Part shown: piece after piece, positions 7,165 through 17,175 of the stretch
How the letters are laid out: every line of letters begins with the position of its first letter
Numbering within the stretch: the stretch's first letter is position 1
Source: JBQTKD01 sp052389435
GTDB taxonomy: Bacteria; Actinomycetota; Actinomycetes; Sporichthyales; Sporichthyaceae
Direction of reading: 5' to 3'
DNA length: 26,175 bases
Assembly: GCA_052389435.1 (NCBI GenBank)
Contig: JBQTIB010000073.1
Span: 1-26,175 of the forward strand
Notes under the pieces: generated by a model
What the model saw: the letters and a program-made list of their open reading frames with translations, nothing else
The model's database searches: none
What the model was told of the DNA's origin: nothing
Program-made: the position numbers and the translations under genes

Positions 7165-7587
7165 TTGAACCCCACCCATTGGCTCTATCCCGTCAACGCC
7201 GCGACGGACTGCCTCGTCGAAACGCTCGTCGGGCCCGAACCGCTGACGCTCGACTCGCTGCGACGGGCCGACCTCGAACTTCCCGTCGTCTGGAGCCTCG
7301 CATCCGGGTACCGGCTCATGGCCCCGGGAGACGTGATCTGGGTGTACTTCGCCCGGCCCGACCAGGTCGTCGCCGCCGTCGGTCAGGTGTCCGAAGTTCT
7401 GGCCACCGAGACCGGTCACCGGCTCGTCCTCGAGTGGGGCAAAGCGCTCACGCAGGCCCTGCTCGTCGACCCCGTTCCGCTGTCCGCCATCGGACGGGCG
7501 CCGCGCACCGTGCGTCGGGCAGGCGGGGAGACCGTCGACGCGCTGCGCTCCTGGCTCGCCCAGCTTGCCGCGCCGGTGAGTGCCTGA
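7165..7587 (+). CDS. EVE-like (PUA-fold) small protein
   Basis: A 140-residue soluble protein. The start THWLYPVN, the tryptophan at 43 followed by GYRLMAPGD, and the strand GDVIWVYFARPDQVVAAVGQV (around residues 55-75) resemble the EVE/PUA-like fold, which binds modified nucleobases in known relatives. This assignment rests on pattern only and is moderate. The TTG at 7165 is well supported: a full AGGAGGT ribosome-binding sequence lies at 7153-7159, five bases upstream. The stop shares one base with the ATG of the next gene (TGATG), so the two are translationally coupled and probably work together. A domain of this fold next to a nuclease-like gene would fit a defence or DNA-modification role, but that is inference. 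Confidence 0.75.
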   Translation: MNPTHWLYPVNAATDCLVETLVGPEPLTLDSLRRADLELPVVWSLASGYRLMAPGDVIWVYFARPDQVVAAVGQVSEVLATETGHRLVLEWGKALTQALLVDPVPLSAIGRAPRTVRRAGGETVDALRSWLAQLAAPVSA

Positions 7588-8081
7588 TGGGCCATCAACT
7601 GGTGATCTGGGAGGGCGAACGCCCGCTCGACCTCGAGGCCGGCATCGAGGAGATGCGAGCGATGGGCCGGCTGTACCTGATGGACGAGCCCGTGGAGCCG
7701 ACGCCCGCGATCCGCAGGTTCGTCGAGGCTTTGACGGCGATCTGGCCCGACGACTTCGACGACCCGGGCTTCGAGGTCTCGCCGTGGAAGTCCTGCCCCG
7801 TCCTGCAGAGCGCGTCGGGGCCGACGATCTACCTCAACCTCACGCTGGGCGGAGGGTGGCGGGAGTCGAACCGCATTGCGTCCATCGGCGCGGACTACGG
7901 CCTGGTGACCTTCGACTGCGTACTCGGCATGCTCCTTCCCGCTCCGCAGTCGGCCGTCGACGAGTGCAAACTCGAGATGTGGCGCGAAACGGCGGAGGCG
8001 ATCGAGCGCGTGTACGCCGCCCCGCGCCCAAGCACCGCCGGAGCCTGGCGGCATCGAACCCGACGACGCCGGTGGGGATGA
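7587..8081 (+). CDS. Hypothetical protein coupled to EVE-like gene
   Basis: A 164-residue acidic, soluble protein of unknown family. The body (MGHQLVIWEGERP through CVLGMLLPAPQ, about residues 1-125) has ordinary protein composition, with a PTIYLNLTLGGGW segment near residue 80. The last 15 residues are arginine-rich. The ATG overlaps the preceding stop by one base, marking a two-gene unit with the EVE-like protein. The first half (VIWEGERPLD... MGRLYLMDEPVEPTP) resembles small acidic proteins annotated only as hypothetical in actinobacteria, and I see no catalytic motif. A role as partner or immunity protein is possible but unsupported. Confidence 0.75.
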   Translation: MGHQLVIWEGERPLDLEAGIEEMRAMGRLYLMDEPVEPTPAIRRFVEALTAIWPDDFDDPGFEVSPWKSCPVLQSASGPTIYLNLTLGGGWRESNRIASIGADYGLVTFDCVLGMLLPAPQSAVDECKLEMWRETAEAIERVYAAPRPSTAGAWRHRTRRRRWG

Positions 8082-8209
8082 CAACCCACCGGGAGGCTCG
8101 GACCCTGTCGAGGGCAGAGCGGGAGCGCTCGATTCTCGCCGTGACGGGCCGTCAGCCGCTGTCGAACGCGCCTCAGATATCGAATCGGTCGCGCCGCCCC
8201 GGACACCCC

Positions 8210-8237
8210 TTGACGGCCGCCCGCGGCTGTAGAGAAT
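8210..8237 (+). promoter_or_regulatory. Possible promoter for small membrane protein
   Basis: TTGACG at 8210-8215 is a good -35. A candidate -10, GAGAAT at 8232-8237, follows after 16 bases. The pair lies about 100 bases upstream of the small gene at 8336. The 8082-8335 interval otherwise holds no gene that I can support. Confidence 0.3.
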
Positions 8238-8335
8238 CGACGCCGTCGACGTGAAATTCGGACTCGACGCCCACCCTCCGCGGCGGACCTTGGCTCCCGC
8301 CCGGAGCGCCGGGTCCGGGCGTGCGGGAGGTTGAA

Positions 8336-8521
8336 ATGGAGCTGATTGCGACCCTGATGGTGCTGGGCGTGCTCGGCGCGGCCCTGCTGTGCTTCTGCTT
8401 TCTCGCGATCGTGACGGCCTTGGGCCGAGCCGTGCGCCGCGTTGCGGCGGGCGCGGCGAACGCGGTCTACAGCGCCCGGTCCCGCGTGCACTCCGACCAG
8501 CGCGTCTGCGCGGGTCGCTGA
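8336..8521 (+). CDS. Small single-pass membrane protein
   Basis: A predicted 61-residue protein. ATG 8336 has GGGAGG five bases upstream (8325-8330). Residues 2-29 form a strongly hydrophobic helix with cysteines (MELIATLMVLGVLGAALL, then CFCF), followed by a basic segment (RAVRRVAAGAANAVYSARSR) consistent with an N-out, C-in anchor. No family is recognised. The 3' end is uncertain: a different frame just downstream contains a convincing protein-like end (LLKKYGIEEKD, stop at 8580-8582), so the gene may be frameshifted or decayed. Confidence 0.5.
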   Translation: MELIATLMVLGVLGAALLCFCFLAIVTALGRAVRRVAAGAANAVYSARSRVHSDQRVCAGR

Positions 8522-8692
8522 CCGCCGTCGGCAGCGTTCCCGAGCGCTCCTGAAGAAGTACGGGATCGAGGAAAAGGACTAGCCACGGCGAACACCGGGC
8601 CGGTCCCGGAGGCCCGACGCACCGAAGCGGAGCCTGTCGTAGGCCGCACGGTGCGAAACAGGGGCGGCGGAGAACGCCACGTTCCGGCCGAA

Positions 8693-8704
8693 GGCGCCGG
8701 CGCC
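8693..8704. repeat. 12-bp perfect palindrome GGCGCCGGCGCC
   Basis: A self-complementary 12-mer abuts the stop codon of the - strand gene ending at 8705. The 8522-8704 interval has no supported gene. The palindrome may help end transcription from the right, but it lacks a T-run. Confidence 0.4.
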
Positions 8705-9388
8705 CTACGACGCGGGCTTCTCGCGCTCGCCGAAGGTGAGGGCTACGTCCCAGGGCTCCAGGCCCCAGGTGGAGACCGCTTCCAGGATCATCATCGGCAC
8801 GACGCCGATGGTCCCGGTGTGCGCGGGAGCAGTCAGAACGACGTTCGGAGCCCCCTCGGCGATGTGCGGGGCCCAGGCCTCGGAGGCGTGCGGCGCAGGC
8901 CAGGCCTCCAGGACGCTCACCAGTCCGGCGGGCTCGCCCGCAACGAGGAACAGACAGTAGGGCTCGTCCGGCACGGTCCAGCCGCCCGGCTCGACGAGCA
9001 GGTACTCGCCGACTTCGGCGACGTGGTTCACCGCGCGGGACAGGATCGCCACGACCTCGTCCAGCGTCGCCTCGGTCGGTTCCGCCTCGGGCTTCAGTTC
9101 GAAGATGCGGCCGGGGATCGACACCGAACCGTCCTGCGCCTTCACCGGTTCCCGAGCCTGCACGGCCAGCAGGTTGCGCTCCGGGTAGAGCAGCGCCACC
9201 TCGCGGTAGCGCTTCTCCTCCCGCGCCGTGCGACCGACGACGCCGATGCCCTGCATCTGCGCGAAGGTTGCGGCGTCCGGCACGGACCACAGCGCGGTCT
9301 CGCCGGCCTCGGTCCAGGTGCGCAGCAGCCCGCCCGCGCACAGCGAGGTCTGCACCAGGACGCCGACGTCGCCGGGACCGAGCGTCAT
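8705..9388 (-). CDS. Hypothetical protein downstream of ctaB
   Basis: A 227-residue soluble protein of unknown family with no signal peptide or membrane helix. Segments such as EVGEYLLVEPGGW (about residues 134-146) and PYCLFLVAGEPAGLVSVLEAWPAP (about 152-175) look like a compact alpha/beta domain. It starts only 4 bases after the ctaB stop on the same strand, so it is very probably co-transcribed with ctaB, which could tie it to cytochrome oxidase assembly or simply reflect local order. The antisense frame (8651-9421) and the frame from 7416 have shadow composition and are rejected. Confidence 0.85.
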   Translation of the reverse strand: MTLGPGDVGVLVQTSLCAGGLLRTWTEAGETALWSVPDAATFAQMQGIGVVGRTAREEKRYREVALLYPERNLLAVQAREPVKAQDGSVSIPGRIFELKPEAEPTEATLDEVVAILSRAVNHVAEVGEYLLVEPGGWTVPDEPYCLFLVAGEPAGLVSVLEAWPAPHASEAWAPHIAEGAPNVVLTAPAHTGTIGVVPMMILEAVSTWGLEPWDVALTFGEREKPAS

Positions 9389-9392
9389 GGCG

Positions 9393-10334
9393 TTAGAAGG
9401 CGACGGCGTCGACGGCGATGACGAGGAAGAGCAGCGCGAGGTAGCTGTTCGAGACGTGGAACAGCCGCATGGGCGCGAGGTCGACGCCGGTGACGCCGTG
9501 GGTGACCCGGTGCAGCAGGCGGTGGGCCTCCAGCAGAATGCCCGCGCCGAACACCGCGGCGGCCACGGGGTAGAGCCAGCCCGTGTCGGCGACAGGCCAC
9601 AGCAGCAGCGAGCAGGCGACGGTGGCCCAGGTGTAGATCGTGATCTCGGTGATCACGCGACGTTCGGTGGCGACCACCGGCAGCATCGGCACCTTCGCCG
9701 CCGCGTAGTCCTCCTTGTAGCGCATCGCCAGGGCCCAGAAGTGCGGCGGCGTCCAGAAGAACACGACGCCGAACAGGACGATCGGCGCCCAGGACACCTC
9801 GTTGGTGACCGCGGTCCAGCCGATCAGCGGCGGGAAGCAACCCGCCGCCCCGCCCCACACGATGTTCTGCGACGTCCGCCGCTTCAGGATCATCGTGTAG
9901 CCGAAGACGTAGAACAGGTTCGCCCCGAGCGCGAGCCACGCGGACAGCCAGTTCACGGCCAGGCCGAGTACCAGCGTCGCGGCGATGCCGAGGAGCACCC
10001 CGAAGATCACCGTTTCGCGCGGCGAAACGCCGTGCATCGGCAGCGGCCGGCGCCGGGTTCGGCGCATGTCCGCGTCGATGTCCCGGTCGAGGTAGCAGTT
10101 CAGGACGTTCGCGGACCCCGCGGCGGCGATCCCGCCGAGCAGCGTCCACAGCACGAGGTCGAGGTCGGGCACGCCGCGCTCGGCCAGGAACATCACCGGA
10201 ACGGTGGTGACCAGCAGCAGCTCGATGATCCGAGGCTTGGTCAGCGCGACGTAGGCCTTGACGGTGGACAGGAGAGTGCGTCGCCCGTCCACGGGCAGAA
10301 CCTGCGGGGAACCCGGCAGATCGAGCGTGGTCAT
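9393..10334 (-). CDS. ctaB: Protoheme IX farnesyltransferase (heme O synthase)
   Basis: A 313-residue polytopic membrane prenyltransferase that adds farnesyl diphosphate to protoheme to give heme O, the substrate for heme A synthase. The UbiA-family aspartate motif NxxxDxxxD is seen as NCYLDRDID (Asn79, Asp83, Asp87), followed by RRTRRRPLP. The second loop motif YKEDYAAAKVPMLP is also present. About nine hydrophobic segments are visible. The frame is open to 10628, but the ATG at 10334 is preceded by GGGAG with 7-base spacing and gives normal family length with the start just before VKAYVALTKPRI. The gene is divergent from tkt, the usual actinobacterial arrangement, and is followed after 4 bases by an unknown gene. 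Confidence 0.96.
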   Translation of the reverse strand: MTTLDLPGSPQVLPVDGRRTLLSTVKAYVALTKPRIIELLLVTTVPVMFLAERGVPDLDLVLWTLLGGIAAAGSANVLNCYLDRDIDADMRRTRRRPLPMHGVSPRETVIFGVLLGIAATLVLGLAVNWLSAWLALGANLFYVFGYTMILKRRTSQNIVWGGAAGCFPPLIGWTAVTNEVSWAPIVLFGVVFFWTPPHFWALAMRYKEDYAAAKVPMLPVVATERRVITEITIYTWATVACSLLLWPVADTGWLYPVAAAVFGAGILLEAHRLLHRVTHGVTGVDLAPMRLFHVSNSYLALLFLVIAVDAVAF

Positions 10335-10492
10335 CGGGCCGCTCCCGCAATGGCCGGGCCACCCGTGGGGCGACTTGCGACTCTGGGCACGCGTACCTCG
10401 TCTGGTGCGGGAGGCCACCCGCGAAGAAGCCGGCGGCGCTTGCGATGCGACGCGCTCACCGCGGGCCGGGTGGGCGCGGACAACTGTAGCCG

Positions 10493-10498
10493 CAGCCC
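10493..10498 (-). promoter_or_regulatory. Candidate -10 box for ctaB
   Basis: TACAGT on the - strand fits TANNNT, about 160 bases upstream of the ctaB start. It lies 22 bases from the left edge of the 18-bp palindrome at 10521-10538, almost mirror-symmetric to the tkt -10 on the other side. Confidence 0.3.
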
Positions 10499-10520
10499 GG
10501 CCATCTCCCTGCCATGGGTA

Positions 10521-10538
10521 CGTCACACGCGTGTGACG
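10521..10538. promoter_or_regulatory. 18-bp perfect palindrome, operator-like
   Basis: CGTCACACGCGTGTGACG is fully self-complementary. It lies in the 330-base ctaB-tkt divergent region, 22 bases from a ctaB -10 candidate and 20 bases from a tkt -10 candidate, which is where a dimeric regulator could act on both genes. It differs from the CRP/GlxR consensus, in which the half-sites TGTGA and TCACA come in the reverse order. I do not know which protein binds it. Confidence 0.6.
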
Positions 10539-10558
10539 GCGGGTGGCGCCGGCGTGGA

Positions 10559-10564
10559 TAGGGT
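10559..10564 (+). promoter_or_regulatory. Candidate -10 box for tkt
   Basis: TAGGGT fits the actinobacterial -10 consensus and would start transcription near 10571, giving a leader of about 95 bases before tkt. No good -35 is present, and the expected -35 position touches the right end of the 18-bp palindrome. Confidence 0.4.
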
Positions 10565-10664
10565 CGGAACCGGTGCCGACGGCTCCGTGCCGGGAATGTG
10601 CTCCGAATGCGGGGGCAGGCGCCATCACGACGACACGTCATTCCCCCCGAGAGGACCTCCGACC

Positions 10665-12758
<2,094 letters not shown>

Positions 12759-12797
12759 CGCGCGTCCGCACGAAGCCAACCCGACGAGGAGATCGAG

Positions 12798-13925
12798 ATG
12801 ACCGCACCGAACGAGCGGCTTCGCCGGCTGAGCAACGCCGGGGTCGCGATCTGGCTGGACGACCTGTCCCGCAGTCGACTGCAGACCGGCGGCCTCGCGG
12901 CGCTGGTGCGCGACAGCGCAGTCGTCGGGGTCACGACCAACCCGGCGATCTTCCAGGCCGCGGTCACCAAGAGCGATTTGTACGACCCGCAGATCGCCGA
13001 TCTCGCCACCCGCGGAGTGTCGGTCGACGAGGCGATCCGTTCCATCACGACGATGGACGTACGCGACGCGTGCGACGTGCTGCGTCCGGTCTACGACGCC
13101 ACCGACGGCGTCGACGGCCGCGTGTCGATCGAGGTGGACCCCCGCTTCGCCGAGCACACGGCCCCGACGATCGCCGAGGCGCGCGCGCTGTGGTGGGCCG
13201 TGGACCGCCCGAACCTCTACGTCAAGATCCCCGCCACCCTCGAAGGACTGCCCGCGATCTCGCAGGCCTTGGCCGAGGGCATCAGCGTCAACGTCACGCT
13301 GATCTTCTCCCTGCAGCGCTACCGCGCCGTGATGGAGGCCTTCCTCGAGGGCATGGAGCGCGCTCGCGCCGCGGGTCTGCCGCTGGAGAACATCGGCTCG
13401 GTCGCCTCGTTCTTCGTCTCCCGGGTCGACACCGAGATCGACAAGCGTCTGAACAAGCTCGGCACCGAGGAGGCCAAGGCGCTGAAGGGGAAGGCCGGCG
13501 TCGCCAACGCGCAGTTGGCGTTCCAGGCCTACGAGGAGGTTTTCGGCGGCGAGCGCTGGAAGGCCCTCGCCGCCGCGGGCGCCAAGGTGCAGCGCCCGCT
13601 GTGGGCCTCCACCGGTGTCAAGGACCCGGCCTACCCCGACACCCTCTACGTCGACAACCTCGTCACCGCGGGCGTGGTGAACACGATGCCCGAGGCGACG
13701 CTCGAGGCCACCGCCGATCACTCCGAAGCGGGGGACGACACCGTGCGCGGCAGCTACGGCACGGCCTCGAAGGTCCTCGAGGACCTCGCGGCGATCGGCA
13801 TCGACTACGACGACGTGGTCGACCTGCTCGAGCGCGAGGGCGTCGAGAAGTTCGTCGCCGCCTGGGAGGACCTGCTCTCCTCGGTCGCCACCTCGCTCTC
13901 CCGCGTCCGGGCCGAGGCCCAGTGA
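12798..13925 (+). CDS. tal: Transaldolase
   Basis: A 375-residue TIM-barrel enzyme that transfers a three-carbon unit between sedoheptulose 7-phosphate and glyceraldehyde 3-phosphate. The Schiff-base lysine is Lys143 in NLYVKIPAT. GVTTNPAIFQ (44-53) and the SVASFFVSRVD strand are the other family signatures. The length matches the actinobacterial TalB-like class, longer than the E. coli enzyme. GAGGAG precedes the ATG by about 9 bases. Its stop overlaps the start of pgi by four bases (GTGA). Confidence 0.97.
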   Translation: MTAPNERLRRLSNAGVAIWLDDLSRSRLQTGGLAALVRDSAVVGVTTNPAIFQAAVTKSDLYDPQIADLATRGVSVDEAIRSITTMDVRDACDVLRPVYDATDGVDGRVSIEVDPRFAEHTAPTIAEARALWWAVDRPNLYVKIPATLEGLPAISQALAEGISVNVTLIFSLQRYRAVMEAFLEGMERARAAGLPLENIGSVASFFVSRVDTEIDKRLNKLGTEEAKALKGKAGVANAQLAFQAYEEVFGGERWKALAAAGAKVQRPLWASTGVKDPAYPDTLYVDNLVTAGVVNTMPEATLEATADHSEAGDDTVRGSYGTASKVLEDLAAIGIDYDDVVDLLEREGVEKFVAAWEDLLSSVATSLSRVRAEAQ

Positions 13926-15535
13926 GCACCGCGAGCGCAGGCGGCGTCACCGTCGCCGTCAAGGACGTCTCCCTCGCGCAGGCGGCCGCGGTCGCCGTCG
14001 CCGACGCGCTCGCCCACGACCTCCCCGCCCGCCTGTCCGACGGCGACGCGACGCTGTGGGGCCCCCAAGCCCAGCCCGAGGCCTCGATCCGGCTCGGTTG
14101 GCTCGACGCGGCGGCGAAGTCCCGGGCGCTGCTCCCCCGCATCTCCCAACTCGCCGCCGACCTGCGGGGCGAAGGGCTCGACCACGTCGTGCTCGCCGGC
14201 ATGGGCGGCTCCTCCCTCGCTCCGGAGGTCATCACCCGTAGCGCCGGAGCGCGCCTCACCGTGCTCGACACCACCGACCCGGGCCAGGTCCGCGCCGCGA
14301 TCGGCGGCCGCCTGGACCGCACCGTCGTGGTCGTGGCCTCCAAGTCCGGCGGGACCGTCGAGACCGACAGCCACCGTCGCGTGTACGAACAGGCCTTCCG
14401 CGACGCAGGTCTGACGGATGCTCAGATCGCCGCCCGCTTCGTGATCGTGACCGACCCGGGTTCTCCGCTGGAGAAGCTCTCCGTCGAGGCGGGATACCGG
14501 GCGATCTTCCTCGCCGACGACACCGTCGGCGGCCGGTACAGCGCGCTCACCGCCTTCGGCCTCGTTCCGAGCGCGCTGGCGGGGGTCGACGTCGAGCACC
14601 TGCTGGACGCCGCCGACGCCGTTCGTCCTTCGCTGGCCGCCTCCGTCGACAATCCCGGCCTGCTGCTCGGCGCGGCGATGGGCGCCGCGGCGAAGGCCGG
14701 CCAGGACAAGCTCGTGCTGGCCGAAGCCGGCACCGGCATCGTCGGATTCGGGGACTGGGCGGAGCAGTTGATCGCCGAGTCCACGGGCAAGGAGGGCGTC
14801 GGGGTCCTGCCCGTCGTCGTCGAGGACACCGATTCGGCCGGCTGGTCCGGCGCGGGTTCCGACGCGCTGCTCGTCGGGCTCGGCGACCCGCCGGGCTCGG
14901 GACTGTCCGTCGACGGCCCGCTCGGGGCGCAGTTCCTGGTCTGGGAGTACGCCACCGCGGTCGCCGGGCAGATCCTCGGGATCAACCCGTTCGACCAGCC
15001 CAACGTCACCGAGTCCAAGGAGAACACCGGACGGCTCCTGACCGACGGGCTGCCGAGCGCGGAGCCCGTCGCAACGTTCGGGCCGGTGCAGGTGTTCGGC
15101 GACGTGGCCGCGGGGGCGACCAGCCTGACGGCCGCCGTCGACGCGCTGCTCGCGACCGTCCCCGAGCACGGGTACCTGGCGGTGATGGCCTACCTGGACC
15201 GCTTCGCCGACTCCGCCGCCGCGGAGCTTCGCGGCGCGTGCGCCCGTCGCCTGAAAGACCGTCAGGTCACCTTCGGCTGGGGTCCGCGGTTCCTGCACTC
15301 CACCGGTCAGTACCACAAGGGCGGCCCCCAGGTCGGCTCGTTCCTGCAGGTCACCGGCGTCGTCGCGGAGGACCTGGCGGTGCCGGGCAGGCCGTACTCG
15401 TTCGGCACCCTGCACCTGGCGCAGGCCCTCGGCGACCTCGGCGCCCTGGCGGGCCGCAACCGTCCGACCCTGCGTCTGCACCTCACGGACCGCAGAGCCG
15501 GCCTGTCGGACCTGCTGGGCGCCCTCGACGCCTGA
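13922..15535 (+). CDS. pgi: Glucose-6-phosphate isomerase
   Basis: A 537-residue isomerase interconverting glucose 6-phosphate and fructose 6-phosphate, linking glycolysis to the zwf substrate. SIS-type phosphosugar-binding motifs are seen: LAGMGGSSLAPE (91-102) and VVVASKSGGTVET (136-148). Further on are GIVGFGDWAEQLIAESTGKEG and the terminal GPRFLHSTGQYHKGGP block with the catalytic-type histidine and lysine. The GTG start overlaps the tal stop, so its translation is coupled to tal. A copy inside the tkt-tal-zwf cluster is known in actinobacteria such as Streptomyces, and a second pgi may lie elsewhere. A strong hairpin follows the stop before zwf. Confidence 0.94.
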   Translation: MSTASAGGVTVAVKDVSLAQAAAVAVADALAHDLPARLSDGDATLWGPQAQPEASIRLGWLDAAAKSRALLPRISQLAADLRGEGLDHVVLAGMGGSSLAPEVITRSAGARLTVLDTTDPGQVRAAIGGRLDRTVVVVASKSGGTVETDSHRRVYEQAFRDAGLTDAQIAARFVIVTDPGSPLEKLSVEAGYRAIFLADDTVGGRYSALTAFGLVPSALAGVDVEHLLDAADAVRPSLAASVDNPGLLLGAAMGAAAKAGQDKLVLAEAGTGIVGFGDWAEQLIAESTGKEGVGVLPVVVEDTDSAGWSGAGSDALLVGLGDPPGSGLSVDGPLGAQFLVWEYATAVAGQILGINPFDQPNVTESKENTGRLLTDGLPSAEPVATFGPVQVFGDVAAGATSLTAAVDALLATVPEHGYLAVMAYLDRFADSAAAELRGACARRLKDRQVTFGWGPRFLHSTGQYHKGGPQVGSFLQVTGVVAEDLAVPGRPYSFGTLHLAQALGDLGALAGRNRPTLRLHLTDRRAGLSDLLGALDA

Positions 15536-15543
15536 AGTTCCCG

Positions 15544-15605
15544 GCCGATAGCGCAGTCGAGCACGGGTTCGACGCCCGATCACGGTGTTCTACTGCGCTA
15601 TCGGC
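15544..15605. repeat. Long hairpin with 14-bp stem between pgi and zwf
   Basis: A perfect 14-bp inverted repeat (arm GCCGATAGCGCAGT at 15544-15557, complement at 15592-15605) encloses a 34-base loop that itself contains CGGG and CCCG arms. It starts 8 bases after the pgi stop and ends 34 bases before the zwf start. There is no T-run after it. It could act as a terminator or attenuator separating tkt-tal-pgi from zwf-opcA-pgl, or be a mobile palindrome similar in design to the one at 7018-7083. Confidence 0.75.
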
Positions 15606-15639
15606 GAGAAACCGCCCGCGTTTGGGTAAGGACGTGCTC

Positions 15640-17175
15640 GTGAGCAATCCCCTGCGCGATCCGCGCGACAAACGACTGCCACGGGTTTCCGGCCCGTGCG
15701 GTCTGGTGATCTTCGGCGTCACCGGCGACCTGGCCCGCAAGAAGGTCATGCCGGCGATCTACGACCTCGCCAACCGCGGCCTGCTGCCGCCCGGGTTCTC
15801 CCTCGTCGGGTACGCCCGTCGGTCCTGGGAGAACGAGGACTTCGCGCAGGTCGTGAAGGACGCCGTGAAGGAGCACTCCCGGACCGGGTTCCGCGAAGAG
15901 GTCTGGGCGCAGTTGGCCGACGGCTTCCGCTTCGTGCCGGGAGACTTCTCCGACGACGGCGCCTTCGCCCAACTCGCCGACACCGTCGCCGAACTCGACC
16001 GCACCCGCGGCACCGAGGGCAACCACGCCTTCTACCTCTCGATCCCGCCGAAGTTCTTCCCCGACGTGATCCGTCAGCTCGCCAAGCACGGCCTGTCCCA
16101 GCCCGGCGAGGTCGGTCCGCACGGCCGGATCCCGTGGCGGCGCGTGGTCGTCGAGAAGCCGTTCGGCCACGACCTGGAATCCGCCAAGGAGCTCAACGCC
16201 GTCGTCGAGGCGGAGTTCCCGCCGGAGTCGGTGTTCCGCATCGACCACTATCTCGGCAAGGAGACGGTCCAGAACATCCTCGCGATGCGGTTCGCGAACC
16301 AGCTGTTCGAGCCGATCTGGAACCGGTCCTACGTCGACCACGTCCAGATCACCATGGCCGAGGACATCGGCATCGGCTCGCGCGCGGGCTACTACGACGG
16401 CATCGGCGCCGCCCGCGACGTCCTGCAGAACCATCTCCTGCAACTGCTCGCGCTCACCGCCATGGAGGAGCCCGTCTCCTTCCGAGCCGACGACCTGCGC
16501 GCGGAGAAGGAGAAGATCCTCTCCGCGATCCGGCTGCCGGCCGACCTCGGCGCCGCGACGGCCCGAGGCCGCTACGCGGCCGGCTGGCAGGGCGGGCAGA
16601 AGGTGCTCGCCTACACGCAGGAAGAGGGCATCCCCGCCTCCTCGACCACCGAGACCTACGCCGCGGTCAAGCTCGAACTCGACACCCGCCGCTGGGCCGG
16701 CGTCCCGTTCTATCTGCGCACCGGCAAGCGGCTCGGCCGGCGCGTCACCGAGGTCGCGCTGCTGTTCCAGCGCGTTCCGCATCTGCCGTTCGAGGCCACC
16801 GCGACCGAGGAACTCGGGCAGAACGCGCTGGTGTTTCGCATTCAGCCGGACGAGGGGGTCACCGTGCGGTTCGGCTCGAAGGTGCCCGCGACGTCGATGG
16901 AGATCCGCGACGTGAACATGGACTTCGCCTACGGCGGCAGCTTCGCCGAGTCCTCCCCCGAGGCCTACGAACGCCTCATCCTCGACGTGCTGCTCGGCGA
17001 GCCCCCGCTGTTCCCGCGGAGCCGCGAAGTCGAACTGGGGTGGCAGATGCTCGATCCCGTCGAGGAGTACTGGTCCACCCAGGGCGCCCCGCAGGAGTAC
17101 CGCTCGGGCAGTTGGGGCCCGGCGGGGGCCGAGGAGATGCTGCGCCGCGACGGCCGCGTCTGGCGGCGCCCGTGA
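15640..17175 (+). CDS. zwf: Glucose-6-phosphate 1-dehydrogenase
   Basis: A 511-residue enzyme that oxidises glucose 6-phosphate to 6-phosphogluconolactone, making NADPH. The Rossmann nucleotide motif is GVTGDLARKK (26-35). EKPFGHDLESA (172-182) and the substrate-binding RIDHYLGKE (200-208) are intact. The frame is open from 15238, but homology begins at NPLRDPRDKRLPR. I chose GTG 15640 because AAGGA lies 7 bases upstream; GTG 15634 and TTG 15622 are in-frame alternatives. The stop overlaps the opcA start (GTGA). OpcA, encoded next, is known to be needed for full activity of this enzyme in cyanobacteria and actinobacteria. Confidence 0.97.
   Translation: MSNPLRDPRDKRLPRVSGPCGLVIFGVTGDLARKKVMPAIYDLANRGLLPPGFSLVGYARRSWENEDFAQVVKDAVKEHSRTGFREEVWAQLADGFRFVPGDFSDDGAFAQLADTVAELDRTRGTEGNHAFYLSIPPKFFPDVIRQLAKHGLSQPGEVGPHGRIPWRRVVVEKPFGHDLESAKELNAVVEAEFPPESVFRIDHYLGKETVQNILAMRFANQLFEPIWNRSYVDHVQITMAEDIGIGSRAGYYDGIGAARDVLQNHLLQLLALTAMEEPVSFRADDLRAEKEKILSAIRLPADLGAATARGRYAAGWQGGQKVLAYTQEEGIPASSTTETYAAVKLELDTRRWAGVPFYLRTGKRLGRRVTEVALLFQRVPHLPFEATATEELGQNALVFRIQPDEGVTVRFGSKVPATSMEIRDVNMDFAYGGSFAESSPEAYERLILDVLLGEPPLFPRSREVELGWQMLDPVEEYWSTQGAPQEYRSGSWGPAGAEEMLRRDGRVWRRP

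Noticed and set aside
8078..8254. 58-codon frame overlapping the end of the EVE-partner gene (ATGA)
   Set aside because: The overlap is tempting, but the translation has no recognisable domain, is Arg/Ser-rich, and has weak codon preference.
10521..10538. CRP/GlxR binding site
   Set aside because: The half-sites are in the wrong order (TCACA first, TGTGA second) for the TGTGA-N6-TCACA consensus.
9228..10664. Upstream extension of the transketolase frame across ctaB
   Set aside because: It is antisense to a clear ctaB, and transketolase homology starts at the TTG at 10665 with a ribosome-binding site.
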